Part shown: positions 1-11,090 of the stretch, piece after piece
Numbering within the stretch: position 1 is the stretch's first letter
Layout of the letters: each line of letters opens with the position of its first letter
Assembly (NCBI RefSeq): GCF_017591425.1
Contig: NW_024466459.1
Span: 1,178,001-1,242,000, forward strand
Source: Ochotona curzoniae
Lineage: Eukaryota > Chordata > Mammalia > Lagomorpha > Ochotonidae
DNA: 64,000 nt
Direction: 5' to 3'
Notes under the pieces: generated by a model
Told to the model about the DNA's origin: nothing
Databases searched by the model: none
Seen by the model: only the letters and a program-made list of their open reading frames with translations
Position numbers and translations under genes: made by a program

Positions 1-21
1 ATGACCAATAGGATTTATCTC

Positions 22-198
22 AGAAGACCCAGAAGAAGCTTCTGCCTCTTGACTTCAGATCGGCTCAGTTCCAGCCATTGTGGCCACTTGGGGAGTGAAT
101 CAGCGAATGTAGGATCTTTTTCTCTGTCTTTCCTTCTCTCTGCAAATTTGACTGTGCAATCACAATAAAAGTCAAAATAAAACAAAATTTTAAAAATA
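22..198 (+). mobile_element. C-SINE, 3' part
   Basis: A 3' portion of the lagomorph tRNA-derived C-SINE from 'gaagacccagaagaagc' through 'cacttggggagtgaatcagc' to an A-rich tail. The head is missing. Identification of this family throughout the window uses the shared head, body and tail phrases named in the summary. Confidence 0.85.
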
Positions 199-225
199 TA
201 TATTTTTAAGTTCTTTTTGGCTTAG

Positions 226-515
226 TTTTTATTTATTTATTCCAGGGGCAGTGAGAGAGATACAGAGAAAGAAAAAAGTCCCTTCCACGGGTTCACTCCT
301 CAAATGCCTGCTATGGTCAGGACTGGGCTAAGCGGAAGCCAGGAGTCAGGAGCTCACTCTGGGTCTCCCACTAGGTAGCAGGGGGCCAGCTGCTTCAGCC
401 ATCGCTGATGCCTTCCGGGTTTTCATTAACAGGAAGCTGGACTCAAGCTACAGCTGGGTATCAAATCCAGGTTCTCGGCCATGGGACGTGAGCTTCTTTA
501 TCAGCAGGTCAAACA
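226..515 (-). mobile_element. C-SINE, old diverged copy
   Basis: Antisense tail (atttatttatt), 'ggttcactcctcaaatgcc', 'gggtctccca', 'aggaagctgga' and 'atcaaatccagg' are in order but well diverged. This belongs to an older subfamily. Confidence 0.65.
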
Positions 516-737
516 ATCATCCCTGTTTCAAGCTGTTGATAAAGAGCTTAATGGTTTATGTTTTATTTTTACATCTTTTATTTTATTGTCAATGAATTTT
601 GAAAAGGGGCAATTTCATTTCACTCTATTGAGTAAAATAAGAGAAAAAAACATAATCACCTCAGTAGATGGAGAAAAGGTACATCACAAAATTCAATACT
701 AGTCCATGATTTTTTAGAGACTTCCTTTTTAAAGTTT

Positions 738-1024
738 TAAAAGACTTATTTATTTATTTGAAAGGCAACTATGAGAGAGAGAGGAGAGACAGAGAGACTT
801 GGTTTACTGCTCAAGTGCCAGAACTGGGCAGGGGCGAAGCCAGGAACCAAGTGTTTTTTCTGAGTCTCCCATATGGGAGGAACTTGGACCATTCTCCACT
901 GCTTTCCCAGGCATATAAGTAAGGAATTGGATTGGAACTGGAGCAGCCAGGACTGCAACCGGCACCCATGTAGAATGCTGGCACTGCAAATAATGGTTTA
1001 ACTCACTGCATCACAGCATCAGCC
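738..1024 (-). mobile_element. C-SINE, old subfamily
   Basis: Antisense copy with 'ttatttatttatttgaaaggc', 'ctgagtctcccatatgggagg' and 'gcagccaggactgcaaccgg'. The head is diverged. Confidence 0.75.
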
Positions 1025-1036
1025 TTAATGATTTTT

Positions 1037-1369
1037 TAAAAAGATTTATTTATTATTGCAATGTCAGATATACAGAGAGGAAGAGAGACAGAGAGAAAGA
1101 TCTTCCATCCAATGATTCACTCCCCAAATGGCCACAATAATGGCCAGAGCTGAGCTGAGCCAAAGCTAGGACAGGACCCCAGAGGTTCTTCTAGGTCTCC
1201 CACGCAGGTGCAGGGTCCCAAGGCTTTGGACCATCCTTGACTGCTTTCCTAGGCCACAAGCAAGGAGCTGGATGGTAAGTGGAGCAGCCGGGATTAGAAC
1301 TGGCATCCATATGGGATCCTGGCACGTGCAAGGCGAGGACTTTAGCCACTAGGTTACCGTGTTGGGCCC
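1037..1369 (-). mobile_element. C-SINE, full length
   Basis: Antisense, from 'aaaaagatttatttattattg' to the head end 'gttgggccc'. Nearly complete. Confidence 0.9.
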
Positions 1370-1448
1370 TGATCTTTAACAACTATAAACCAACTGGGAA
1401 CGGGAGGGACATGTTCATGTTGGTAACAGAAAAGTATGAGAAATCCCA

Positions 1449-1735
1449 AGTGCTGGTGTCCTGTATGAACACCACTTCATGTCCCAGCTGCTCCATTTCC
1501 CATCCCATCCCCCACGTGCGGCCTGGGAAAGCAGTGGACAATGCCTGAAGCCCTAGAACCCTGTACCCATGTAGGAAACCCAGAAGAGGCTGCTGGCTCC
1601 CGGCTTCGAATTGGCTCAGCTCTGGTCATTGCGGACATTTGGGGAGCGAACCAGAGGATGGAAGGCCTATCTGTCTTTCTTTTCCTCTGTAAATCTTTCT
1701 AAAGAAAATATATAAAATTTTGAAAAAAAAAAAAC
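1449..1735 (+). mobile_element. C-SINE, 5'-truncated
   Basis: Sense copy starting in the head. It contains 'gcggcctgggaaagcagtgg', 'ctgctggctcccggcttcg' and an A-rich end. Confidence 0.85.
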
Positions 1736-2130
1736 AAAACAGAATGAGTGAGTCTCCAAAAGTCTGATCCCAAAGCTTCTTTGGAGCACTGTATTGAAGT
1801 GGTGGCCGAGGCACGAAAGCCAGAAGAAAACTAAAGCAGCACCCCCAGGGAAGGAGGGGGCGGAACCATCGCCAGGCGGCGCTGATCATGAACACAGGAA
1901 ATGACACGATTTAAACCACCCCCCAAATCAAATCTAAAACAACTAATTTTAGAAATAAGGTTATTTGCAAGACCCTTTTGGATTCTTATATTGCAGAGAT
2001 GAATCATTAGAAAATGAAATTTTAAAATACCACTTAAAATTCCAACAAAGCCAACAAAGGGGCCCACACAATTCCCACAGAGAAGCAGTCTGGATATATT
2101 CTATCTACCTAGAATGAATTTCGATTATTT

Positions 2131-2457
2131 TTTTAAGATGTATTTATTTTTATTGGAAAGTCAGATATGCAGAGAGGAGGAGAGACAGAAAGGAATAGCT
2201 TCCATCTGATAATTCATTTCCCAAGTGACTATAATATTCAGTGCTGTGCCGATCTGAAGCCAGGAGCCAGGAGCCTCTTCCGGGTCTCCCACGGGGGGTG
2301 CAGGGACCCAAGGCTTTGGGCTGTCCTCGAGTACTTTCCCAGGCCACAAGCAAGGAGCTGGGTGGGAAGTGGAACTGCCGGGATTAGAAACTGCTCATAT
2401 GGGATCCCAGTGCGTGCAAGGCAAGGACTTTAGCCCCTAGGCTACTGTGTTGGGCCC
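2131..2457 (-). mobile_element. C-SINE, full length
   Basis: Antisense copy ending 'gtgttgggccc'. The flanks tgaatttcgatt / tgaacttagatt look like a decayed target-site duplication. Confidence 0.9.
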
Positions 2458-2559
2458 TGAACTTAGATTCTGATGCCACACACAAAGAATTACTGGATCA
2501 GAATTCTCTAAAAAAGTTAACACCATCAAGTGTCTGAAGACAACAAGGTAGGGCAGATA

Positions 2560-2835
2560 CCTGAGACAGTAACAGAGGTGCTGTTTGGGATGGCCACATC
2601 GCGTCTTAGGGCACCTGGCTGGCATCCAGCAGGCTCTACCTCTAACGCAGCTTCCCGCTGCCGGCAAGCACCCCGGGAGGTGGCAAATGACAACTCAAGG
2701 GCAATGGTGCCTGCCTGCCACGTGGGCGACCTGGCTTTGGCGTGGCCCAGCCTTGGCTGCTTCAGCAATCTGGGAAGTAAACTGTCAGGCAGAACATCAT
2801 ATTGGCTGCTGCTTTGTGTATCAAATAAGATGGGG
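2560..2835 (+). mobile_element. C-SINE, ancient subfamily
   Basis: Sense copy of an old type: 'ctcaagggcaatggtgcctg', 'tggcccagccttggctgc' and 'atctgggaagtaaac'. Strongly diverged. Confidence 0.65.
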
Positions 2836-2850
2836 GTAAAAGTTAACAGA

Positions 2851-3164
2851 GGCGAGCCCAGTGTGAGGTAGCCTAGTGACTGAAGTCCTTGCCTTGCATA
2901 TGGGCACCAGTTGATATTCCGGCTGCTCCACTTCCCATCCAGCTCGCTGCTTGAGGCCTAGGAAAGCAGTCAAGGATGGCCCAAAGCCTTGGGACCCTGC
3001 ACCTGCATGGGAGACTTGGAAGAGGCTCCTGGCTCCTGGCTTCAGATGGGCTCAGCTCCAGCCATTGCGGCCGCTTGGGGAGTGAACCAGTGGACAGATC
3101 TTTCCCTCTGTATCTCCTCTCTGTAAATCAGACTTACCAATAAAAATAAGGCCTTAAAAAAAAG
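2851..3164 (+). mobile_element. C-SINE, near full length
   Basis: Sense copy with head 'gagcccagtgtgaggtagcc', body and 'aataaaaataagg' tail. The flanks agttaacag / agataacag fit a target-site duplication. Confidence 0.9.
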
Positions 3165-4929
3165 ATAACAGGAGAATGTCTTGGAGTTCTTAGCATAAGT
3201 AAGCATTCAAAAAAGAACATCAAGCCCGCAAAATACAAAAGAAAATATGAAAAATCTGACTGTCAATATTAAAGGCTTCTACCTTTGACATTAAAAATAA
3301 AGATTAGGAGAAAATACTTTATAGCTGTATCTACAAAAGATTTCATAGAGCATTTAAGGAACTTTTACAGTAATACAACACAATTTAAATATGAGAAACA
3401 GAATTACTTAATGGAATATTATATAATTAGTGTAGAAGGTGAAAAATATCAGGGGAAGAGTGAAAATCAAAAGTGGGAAAGCAGAGGTGGGGGACGGTGA
3501 GGGTGGAGCTGGAAGGGGGAAGTGACAGAACAAGGATGGGGGAAGCCCACGGCCCTGCCCTCCCCAGCGGCCCAGGTGATGCGGAAAGCTGCCAGGAAAA
3601 GACAGCCAGCGTGAGGGCCAGAGTCTGATGCTACGAAGGAAACCAGGAGAGAAACTGAGAGGGGCTCCACTATCAAAATCTGGGAGGGAAGGGAGTGATT
3701 TGGCCTTGGTGGGAAGATAAGTCCCCTCTGACGGGTGTCCCGGCTAAAAGTCTCAAGGTGTCTCAGTGACAATGCCCATCACAGGAACTAAAGCCAGGGA
3801 TCACTAATGGGGGACAGACGTGAGGATGATGCAAAGGCAGCCAAGGGACCAGCAGTTTTAATTAATGGTGCCCTGAATCCGGACTTAAACTGCACGCAGG
3901 TATTTTCTTTGCTAAAATTGTGCTAAATAACACAGTAGATCTTTATGTAAGATGGCTTAAGAGGGTTCCACTCATGAGCGCAGGGTGGGTACTGCCTTTG
4001 AAGGACCTGCTAGCTTCAGATTGAGCTATGGACAAACGAACTTTGTGTCCTTAAAATCAACAGGGCTGCTTCCGAATTTCCTTTAAAAATGTAAATCAGA
4101 ATGGAAGGAAAGAATAGAGATATAAATACATATAATAATACCACATGTCCATAAACACGTGTACATCAGCTAAGCAATTATACCAGTGGACAGACACAGA
4201 AGTAGTTTTGTTATTTAAAGTAGGGTTATAACACTTGTTGGAAAGGACGCTACCATCATTTAGGCTCTCATTGAAATCCTAGAAAGAGAATAAGAGCTTA
4301 TTACTGAGCGTCAGAGCTAAATCCTACACAAGCATTGGGGAAGTTTACACAGACACTAGAGAAAGATGTGTGGGTCATTAGCTCATCTGGAAGACTGGGT
4401 ACACGCTGGGGACGGGGCCTCGATGCCTGCCCTTAGGGACACAAAAGGCGTACGGCACAACACAGGTCTAGAAAGCAAAGCTTACGGACTTACAAACAGC
4501 AAGATGAGCAAATGAGCAATTAGCAACAGCAATGGGCTACTCCTTTTGGCATTCAGCAAAGGAAAAGGTTACCGTGGCCAGATGTCGACCTGGAAGGTCA
4601 AACAGGACTTGGAGAAGGTGGGAAGTCCAAGCTGAAAATAGCACTGCTCACTGATTGGCCCCTGCTTACTTCCTCAGGTCGGCTGGCAGGCCTCTGGACT
4701 TTCAGAAGAGCGCCTGCCACACAACAGCCAGTCAGTGCCACTGAATGAATGGCCCAGTGTGCAGGCAAGAGTGTCAGCAAGTTGCACATACGCCTGGATG
4801 GGTGTTACGGCAGTTAGTGGAAGCTGAACTCCGTGAAAGAGAACAATGCGTGCCAGAGGAGGGATTTTATGCAGCAGGTGCTAGGAAACCCCCATAGCCT
4901 GTGAGTGGAAGATGACAAAACAGAGTGGT
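3165..4929. other. Unique sequence left of the CpG island, no gene seen
   Basis: AT-rich then mixed sequence without C-SINE copies and without a frame that has splice sites or recognisable protein. If the island at 7.15-8.35 kb is the STRADA promoter, this lies in the first STRADA intron. Confidence 0.5.
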
Positions 4930-5110
4930 CTCGGGCAGTGTGGCTCAAACTTTACTGTGCATACAAATCACCAAGGATCTTGTAAAATGCATTTTGATTT
5001 CAAAGTTCTGGGCTGTTCCAAGACACGGTAGTTCTAACAAGCTCCCAGAGGGTGACCATGTTACTGATCTGTGTTTACAATCTTGTTCACTAACGTCTGG
5101 GAAGTCTCGT
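4930..5110 (+). mobile_element. hAT-Charlie-type non-autonomous DNA transposon fragment (MER5/MER20-like)
   Basis: 'ggctcaaactttactgtgca' is followed by an 'aaatcaccaagg' stretch and 'tctaacaagctcccagaggg'. This order is typical of the old mammalian MER5/MER20-type elements. The exact subfamily was not determined. Confidence 0.65.
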
Positions 5111-5271
5111 GCTAATCAACATTTTAAAGAATATTATTAATCTGCAAGGTGACGTGGTGGGGGGTAAGATGTGAAAATAACCCAGAGACAGAATTGCCAG
5201 TAGTAATAATAGTCCACATTCATGGTCTTAAGGGCCTGAGGCATTGGGAATACCAAGAAGTGTGAGCTGAT

Positions 5272-5600
5272 GGGACCGGCACATTGGCTCAACTGACTAA
5301 TCTATCTCCAAGTGCAGGCATCCCACATCGGCTCAGGTTTGTGTCCCGGTTGCTCCACTTCCCATCCAGCTCCCTGCTTGTGGCCTGGGAAAGCAGTCGA
5401 GGATGGCCTACAGTCATGGGACTCTGGCCCCACGGAAAAAAGCTCCTGGCTCCTGGCTTCGGACAGGCTTAGTTCCAGTCACTGCAGACATTTGGGGAGT
5501 AAACCAGCAGATAGAAGATCTTTCTCTCTGTCTCTTCTCTCTACAAATCTACCTTTCTAGTAAAAATTAAATAAATCTTTAACAACAACAACAAAAAAAA
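5272..5600 (+). mobile_element. C-SINE, full length
   Basis: Sense copy from 'gggaccggcacattggctc' to a tail expanded to (aac)n. The flanks ccaagaagtgtgag / cccagaagtgtaag are a decayed duplication. Confidence 0.9.
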
Positions 5601-5913
5601 CACCCAGAAGTGTAAGTTCATGAAAGGGGCAGAAAGAAGAGTCGAGAAATCACAGACAGGACATCAGACAGCACCAGCTCGTCCTTTCCCCATGGGCTCC
5701 TTATCTAGTGTCTGCCTCAAAAAGGCCTGTGCCTGGAGCTCACCGCCTTACTGGGGAGTCCGGTCAACACGTGAACTCTGATGACTACAAATTGTCTTGT
5801 GTTCCTGAGTGACTGGGGAAAGAACAATGTGTCAAGACAGAGATGCGACAGACCTGGGGTGAGAGTGTCTTTGGTGGAAATAATATTAGTTCTAGTTTTT
5901 AAATCATACTCCA

Positions 5914-6215
5914 GGGCCTGGTGCAGTAGTCTAGTGGCTTTAGTCCTTGCCTTGCATTTGCAGGGATCGCATTTGGGCACTGGTTCATGTCGTGGCTGCT
6001 CTACCTCCCTTCCAGCTCCCTGCATGTGGTCTGAGAAAGCAGTCGAGGACGGCCCAAAGCCTTGGGACTCTGGCCCCATGTGGGAGACCTGGAAGAAGCT
6101 CCTGGCTCCTGGTTTTAAATCCGCTCAGCTTCAGCTCCTTCTCTCTGTGAATCTGACTTTCCAATAGCAATAAATAAATCTTTAAAATAAATAATAATAA
6201 TAAATAAACAAAATA
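5914..6215 (+). mobile_element. C-SINE, near full length
   Basis: Sense copy, 'gggcctggtgcagtagtct' to an (aat)n tail. Part of the 3' body between 'cagcttcagctc' and 'cttctctctgtg' is deleted. The flanks aaatcatac / aaatcacac match. Confidence 0.9.
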
Positions 6216-6327
6216 AATCACACTGTAGTTAAGAAAACAGCTATCTAAACATAAGAGGTCTTCACTAAGACCATGCAAAGTGTTTAATATAAAAAGGAAA
6301 CCAGAACTATGCATGGATGTATGCCCC

Positions 6328-6475
6328 AATAGCCAGGGCTGGGCCAGGCTGAAGTCAGGAGCCTGGGACTCCTTCTGCTCAAGGGTGGCAGGCGCACACA
6401 CACTTGGGGCATCACCTGCTGTCTTCCAGAATTACAGCAGCGAGGTCAGGATGGGAAACCAGGTGCTCTGATTCG
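6328..6475 (-). mobile_element. Old C-SINE-like fragment
   Basis: 'agccagggctgggccaggct' followed by 'gaagtcaggagcc' and 'gatgggaaaccaggtgctc' resemble the antisense body of the oldest C-SINE subfamily. Weak match. Confidence 0.4.
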
Positions 6476-7149
6476 CAGCCCAAGCCAAGTTCCAACTGCT
6501 GCACCAAATGCTCCCTGCCACCGAAACCGGTGGGGGGCGCTCTTAACTGCCCATTTTGCTCTTCTGCTGTAACAGAGCAAGCAAAGAATCCTCTCATTGC
6601 TGTGTGTTTCCAGGGCCTAAAGTGCCGAGGTTGCTGTTCCATGAATGAGAGTAAAAACAATCAGAGCAGCAAACCCGGAGGGCCATCGTGCCCTGTGCTG
6701 GGCGCTGGGCGGCACTCTGGGCTCCGCCGGGAGATCACACCCGTTTGGAAGCCAGAGTGACAGCCGGGCACAGGAAGACAGCTCAAGGCCAGATGTGCAG
6801 AGATAAAAGGCCACCTGCGAACACATCTACTGATGGACCAGGTGCCAAATGATACGGAAGGGAATATTCATTCACTCTGATTTAAAGTCGTATTTTCTCT
6901 TTTATTTTTGAAATTGATTTTCTCAGTACCTCTGTCTGGGGTTATAACTATAAGCACTGAACCTGAGCTAACACCCCAACCCCATCCCCAAGAAACTTGG
7001 CTAAAGGGTGGAAGACTGTTCCCATCATGTTAGCAATGTAACCAAATGAACGGCTGGATTAGTAAGCTCCTGGCTTGCGGCAGTCAGTCAATCGCCGGAT
7101 CCTTTATCAAGAAACAGGGTTGGATGTCCCCTGAAAAGTATGAATCGGC
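6476..7149. other. Unique sequence beside the CpG island
   Basis: No repeat family or convincing exon recognised. CpG content rises toward 7.1 kb. Open frames here are short and lack splice context. Confidence 0.5.
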
Positions 7150-8350
7150 GATGAGCAAGAGCAATCCACATATGGGCACAGGGTGCGATATTGAAGACAC
7201 AGTATGACGGCAAGAACATTCCAACGGCGTCTCCTCATCGGGCAGAAGACAATAAACTGCGAAAGGCTTAGCTCCCTCACCCGAAAACTAGCAACAATTC
7301 CATCACCCCCTTCTTTCACGCTCGCTTGTCCACTCCCCAACCTCGGACCCCGATCGACCGAGGGCTTTGAGGAAACAAAACGCAATCCGAAGCTTTTCGT
7401 TTGGGTGGCCGATGTAGGGTGCCACCTGGATCTCGTGTCCTTAAACCTCCGATGTGACAGGGACGGGGGCGGCAGGGAGAGGTCAGCGCTACCATGTGCC
7501 GCTACTTCAAAGGCTACTCTCAGGTCCCCCACCTGAAAGCCGCGACGGGGACAAGGGGAAGAGAAAGCGGGAGCTCGCCCGACAACTCCGCTCCAGCATC
7601 GCCTGGCCGGGCCCAAGCCTATTCTGTGCCCGGGCTGCGGCCCCTCTTTGCGGGAATCCAGTACAGAGGTTCAAAGGGAAGCCTGTGGGAGCGAAGGTGA
7701 GCCCAGGACGGTCCCTCTGACCCAGGCCCGCCCCTGCGGTGTGATCGGCGACGCGGCGACGAGAAACTGGTTCCTGGGCCGCACCAGGCGCCCCGACAGC
7801 CCGGTACCTGGTAAGGGAGTTAACGAGCAGTCCCGGCCGGTCTCAGCTCCGCCTCCTCGGTTTTATGGCCGCGCCGCCGCCAGGCCGGTTGCTGGGAGGG
7901 GAGGTACGCAGCGTGCCATGCGCAGTAGAGGCACCCAAGGAGGGTCGGCGGAGAGCTCCGCCCCGTCACCTCGAGGAGGCCCCGCCCCACCGAGAAAGTT
8001 CCGCCCCACCTAGGAGGCCCCGCCCCGCCGAGGAGGTCCCACTCTGTCGAGAAGGTTTGGTCCGGTTGAAGCTCCGCCCCACGGAGGAGGTCCCGCCCAT
8101 CCGATGAGGTTGGCCCCGCCCCGCAGAGGCCCCGCCCCGCGAAGGAGATCCCGCCCAGCCTCGCTTCCTCTCCCGCCGGGTGGAAAAGGTGCCTCGCCGT
8201 GCGCCCCGCCCACGTGTGCCGCACCCCTAGTCTGGGCTCCTCCAGGACCTCGAGGGGCCCGTTTGCCGCCTGAGTCCAAAAACCTGCCTTCTCACAGGTC
8301 CTGCCCGGAGGATCCGAAAACGGAGGCTTCACCTCCCCTCAGAGAGGGCT
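7150..8350 (-). promoter_or_regulatory. CpG-island promoter, probably STRADA (leftward)
   Basis: CpG-rich sequence isolated in otherwise CpG-poor, SINE-filled DNA. At least ten GC boxes (ccgcccc) crowd 7950-8215. On the minus strand the array is followed by a TATA-like ATAAAA at 7866-7861, so transcription would start near 7830 and run left. Possible first-exon donors on that strand are TTTCAG/gtgggg (exon end 7533) and TTCGG/gtgagg (about 7288). In human, STRADA lies next to CCDC47, transcribed the same way, with its 5' end a few kilobases beyond the CCDC47 3' end. The spacing here (about 4.5 kb) fits. The gene name rests on synteny alone, since no STRADA coding exon was found. Confidence 0.6.
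7950..8215. repeat. GC-box minisatellite-like array
   Basis: Imperfect units of roughly 18-22 bases built around 'gaggaggccccgcccc' recur, with GC boxes at about 7955, 7980, 7999, 8018, 8073, 8091, 8113, 8129, 8149 and 8200. Degenerate units such as gaggaggtcccactctg sit between them. The repetition looks like slippage or duplication of an Sp1-type site. Confidence 0.75.
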
Positions 8351-8465
8351 GTAAGGGCCAGCTCAGTAAGGGGCTAAAGCCGAGTAGAGCCAGGCGACCC
8401 AGCGCAAGACTGCTCATTTGGCCACTTTGTGAGTCTTTTTGCTTCAGTTTTCCTCTCCTATGTAG

Positions 8466-8598
8466 GAGACAGGGGTGGGGATCCAGGCTTCGGCTTGGGG
8501 AGTGAATTAGAATGGGAGCAGCCGGACACGAACCAGGGTCCATATGGGAGGCTGGCATTGCAGGTGGAGGCTTTACCTGCTAGCCACAATGCCAGCTT
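8466..8598 (-). mobile_element. C-SINE, 5'-end fragment
   Basis: 'gaatgggagcagccggacac' and 'catatgggaggctggcattg', then 'ctagccacaatgcc', are the antisense head of an older copy. Confidence 0.7.
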
Positions 8599-8613
8599 CC
8601 ATTCCCTCACTTT

Positions 8614-8923
8614 CTTAAAAAAAAGATTGATTTATTTTTATTGCAAAGTCAGATATACAGAGTAGAGGAGAGAGCACAACAAGTGAGCAGTGCTGTGCCG
8701 ATCCAAAGCCAGGAACCAGGAACCTCTTCCGGTTCTCCCACGCGGATGCAGGGTCCCAGTGGTCTGGGCTGTCCTCGACTGCTTTCCCAGGCCACAAGCA
8801 GGGAGCTGGATGGAAAGTAGAGCAGCCGGGATTAGAACCAGCACCCATAAGAACCAGCACCCATATGGGATCCTGGTGCGTTCAAGGCGAGGACTTTAGC
8901 CGCTAGGCCACGGCGCCAGACCC
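8614..8923 (-). mobile_element. C-SINE with perfect 15-bp target duplication
   Basis: Antisense copy flanked by ccattccctcacttt at 8599-8613 and 8924-8938. Near the head an 18-base segment (gaaccagcacccat...) is tandemly duplicated at about 8835-8868, a private change. Confidence 0.95.
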
Positions 8924-8943
8924 CCATTCCCTCACTTTTAAAA

Positions 8944-9190
8944 ACAATTTTTAAAAATCATTTTATTTGAAAGGAAGCATTACGGAGAGGAGCGGGGTAT
9001 CTTCCATCTGCTAGTTCAGTCTCCAAAGGGCCACAATGGCCAAGGCTGAGCTCATCAGAAGCCAAGAGCTTCCTCTGGGTTTGCCACGTGGTTGCAGAGT
9101 CCCAAGGACTCGAACAATTCTCTACTGTCTTCCCAGGTCCTTTGCAGGGAGCTGATACATAAGTGAAGCAGCCAGGAATTCAAAACAGTA
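8944..9190 (-). mobile_element. C-SINE, old subfamily
   Basis: 'tcattttatttgaaaggaag', 'cttcctctgggtttgccacg' and 'gtcttcccaggtcctttgca' in antisense order. Confidence 0.75.
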
Positions 9191-9236
9191 TGGGAAAAGA
9201 TGCCAACCTTTCTGTAGCCATTAAGATGATTTACTC

Positions 9237-9546
9237 GGGGCCTGGTGTGATGGCTCAGTGTCTCGTCCTCACTTGGCATGTGCCAGGATCCCACATGGGC
9301 ACGGATTGTGTCCCAGCTGCTCTGCTTTCCTGCTTGTGGCCTGGGAAAGCAGCAGAGGATTGCCCAAAGCTCTGGGACCCTGCACAAGTGTGGGAGACCT
9401 AGAATAAGCTCCTGGCTTTGGATCGGCTCAGCCTTGGCCACTGTGACTACTTGGGGAGTGAATCAGCAGACAAGATCTTTCTCTTCTGTGTCTCCTTCTC
9501 TCTGTAAATTTGACTTTCTAATAAAAATAAATCTAAGAAAAAAAAT
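9237..9546 (+). mobile_element. C-SINE, full length
   Basis: Sense copy, 'ggggcctggtgtgatggctc' to 'ataaaaataaatctaagaaa'. Confidence 0.9.
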
Positions 9547-9573
9547 GAATTGCTTCAATATGTAGTTACTGGT

Positions 9574-9885
9574 GACTGGCATGGTGGTATAGCAGGCTAA
9601 GCCTTTGCCTGCAGCACTGCATCCCCTGTGGGTGCTGGTTCATGTCTTGGCTGCTCCACATCTGATCTCCTGCTCCGCTTTGGGCCTGGGAAAGCAGAGA
9701 GGATGGTCTAAGTCCCTGGAATCATACACCCAGCTGGAAGCCCAGTGGAAGCTCCTGGCTCCCCACTTTGGATCGGCCCAATTCTGGCTGTTGCAACCAT
9801 TTGGGAAGGGAGCCAGCATATGCAAGATCTTTTGTGTCTCCTCCTCTCTGTAGCTTTGCTTTTCCAATATATATATATTTTAATA
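9574..9885 (+). mobile_element. C-SINE, full length, diverged
   Basis: Sense copy, 'actggcatggtggtatagca' to an AT-microsatellite tail. It follows directly after the previous copy. Confidence 0.85.
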
Positions 9886-10735
9886 TATGAGGGTACTTTC
9901 TATTTGCTCTAATACCTCGTAGCCCAGCTGTCATCTTGCAACTGGATGTCATAATTTTTAAGTTGGCCAAAGCTACCAAATCATTCCCTCTCCTGAGAAA
10001 CTCCTCTGGCCTAGACTCTGCTGCAGTTGTTTCAAATTTAGATTAGTTTGTGATTTTTTTTGGAGGGGGGACAGTGTCTTCCATATATTGTTTAAATATC
10101 TTAGATCAAATGGTAGGATGAAAGGTCAAACTTTCAGAGTTTGCAGCGTGTCTTTTCTTGCTTGCTTTTGGAGTGTGAGCCCTGGGATGCACGCGCTGTG
10201 TGGGTCAGGACTTGCCAAGGCCTTCACAGTCTTCTGAAATGGAATAAAGCCTAGATAAATGTGGGTGCTCCTTTTTTTTTTTTTATTTTGTTTTGAAGTA
10301 GCCATTTTAAATTAAATGCACTGACCCTTTGAGATATCATATATAACCATAGAAAAAGTAAAACTAATAGGCTATTGGAATTCTCAAATGAGAAGTACAT
10401 ACCACTTAAACAAATGGAGCCAGACTAATTTGGAGGCACATTTTACAACTCAAAGCTACCATTTAGGAGGGGGAAAGAGAAAATAAAGCCCACTTACTAA
10501 CTACTAGAACCAGCACGGGGTCTCTCCCCACAAACCTGGGGCTTTTTGCTGCAGTAGAATTTTGGTTTCTGTTCTATTATTTGCTACACTCTAAGGGAAC
10601 TGCAGGCAAGAAAAATATGCAGAGAAAGCAATCAATGTATTTAAAAGTTCTCACCCAAACTGAGTTGACATAAAAAATAATGCAGGCAGATATAATATCT
10701 GATTTCCAAATAATTCCCCATGCAAGAAAATACTT
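9886..10735. other. Intergenic unique sequence
   Basis: AT-rich sequence between CCDC47 and the left CpG island. No coding exon, RNA gene or recognised repeat was seen beyond a T-run at about 10274. Confidence 0.5.
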
Positions 10736-10845
10736 ACAAACACTTGGCTTTGGTCAGGCCTAGCCCTGGTCATTGCAGCCATTTGGGAAGTGAACCAATG
10801 GATATATTTATCTCCTCCTCTTCCTAATTCTGCCTTTCAGTTGAG
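10736..10845 (+). mobile_element. C-SINE, 3' fragment
   Basis: 'ggcctagccctggtcattgc', 'agccatttgggaagtgaacc' and 'ttctgcctttcag' form the sense 3' end of an old copy. Confidence 0.7.
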
Positions 10846-10865
10846 CAAGGATAGCTTAAAAAGAG

Positions 10866-11090
10866 AAATGATGGTGCAGCAGGTGAAGCTGCTGTTTGGG
10901 AGACCTGTATCAATACTGGGGTGCTGCTGGTCCAGCTACCTGCTTAAAGCACCTCGGGAGGCAGCAGACGGTGGCTCAAGTGCCGGGGTCCGGCACCGTC
11001 AGCCTGGCCCAGCCCTGACAATGTCTGGCATTCGGAAAAGGGAACCAGTTTGGATGGAAGATCTCTGTCATTCTTTCAATTAAGTGAATT
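10866..11090 (+). mobile_element. C-SINE, ancient subfamily
   Basis: 'atgatggtgcagcaggtgaa', 'ctgctggtccagctacctgc' and 'agcctggcccagccctgaca', a sense copy. Confidence 0.7.

Noticed and set aside
5717..6401. Frames of 120-138 codons around 6 kb
   Set aside because: They run through a C-SINE in either orientation. The same peptide phrases (such as FPRPQAGSW) recur at every copy in the window.
7107..7616. 169-codon minus-strand open frame in the left CpG island
   Set aside because: GC-rich islands rarely carry stops. It has no recognisable protein similarity and no splice support, and sits where a non-coding first exon is expected.
7820..8505. Overlapping long frames on both strands across the GC-box array
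   Set aside because: The frames follow the repeat (Pro/Arg/Gly-rich in every frame), so they reflect composition and not coding.
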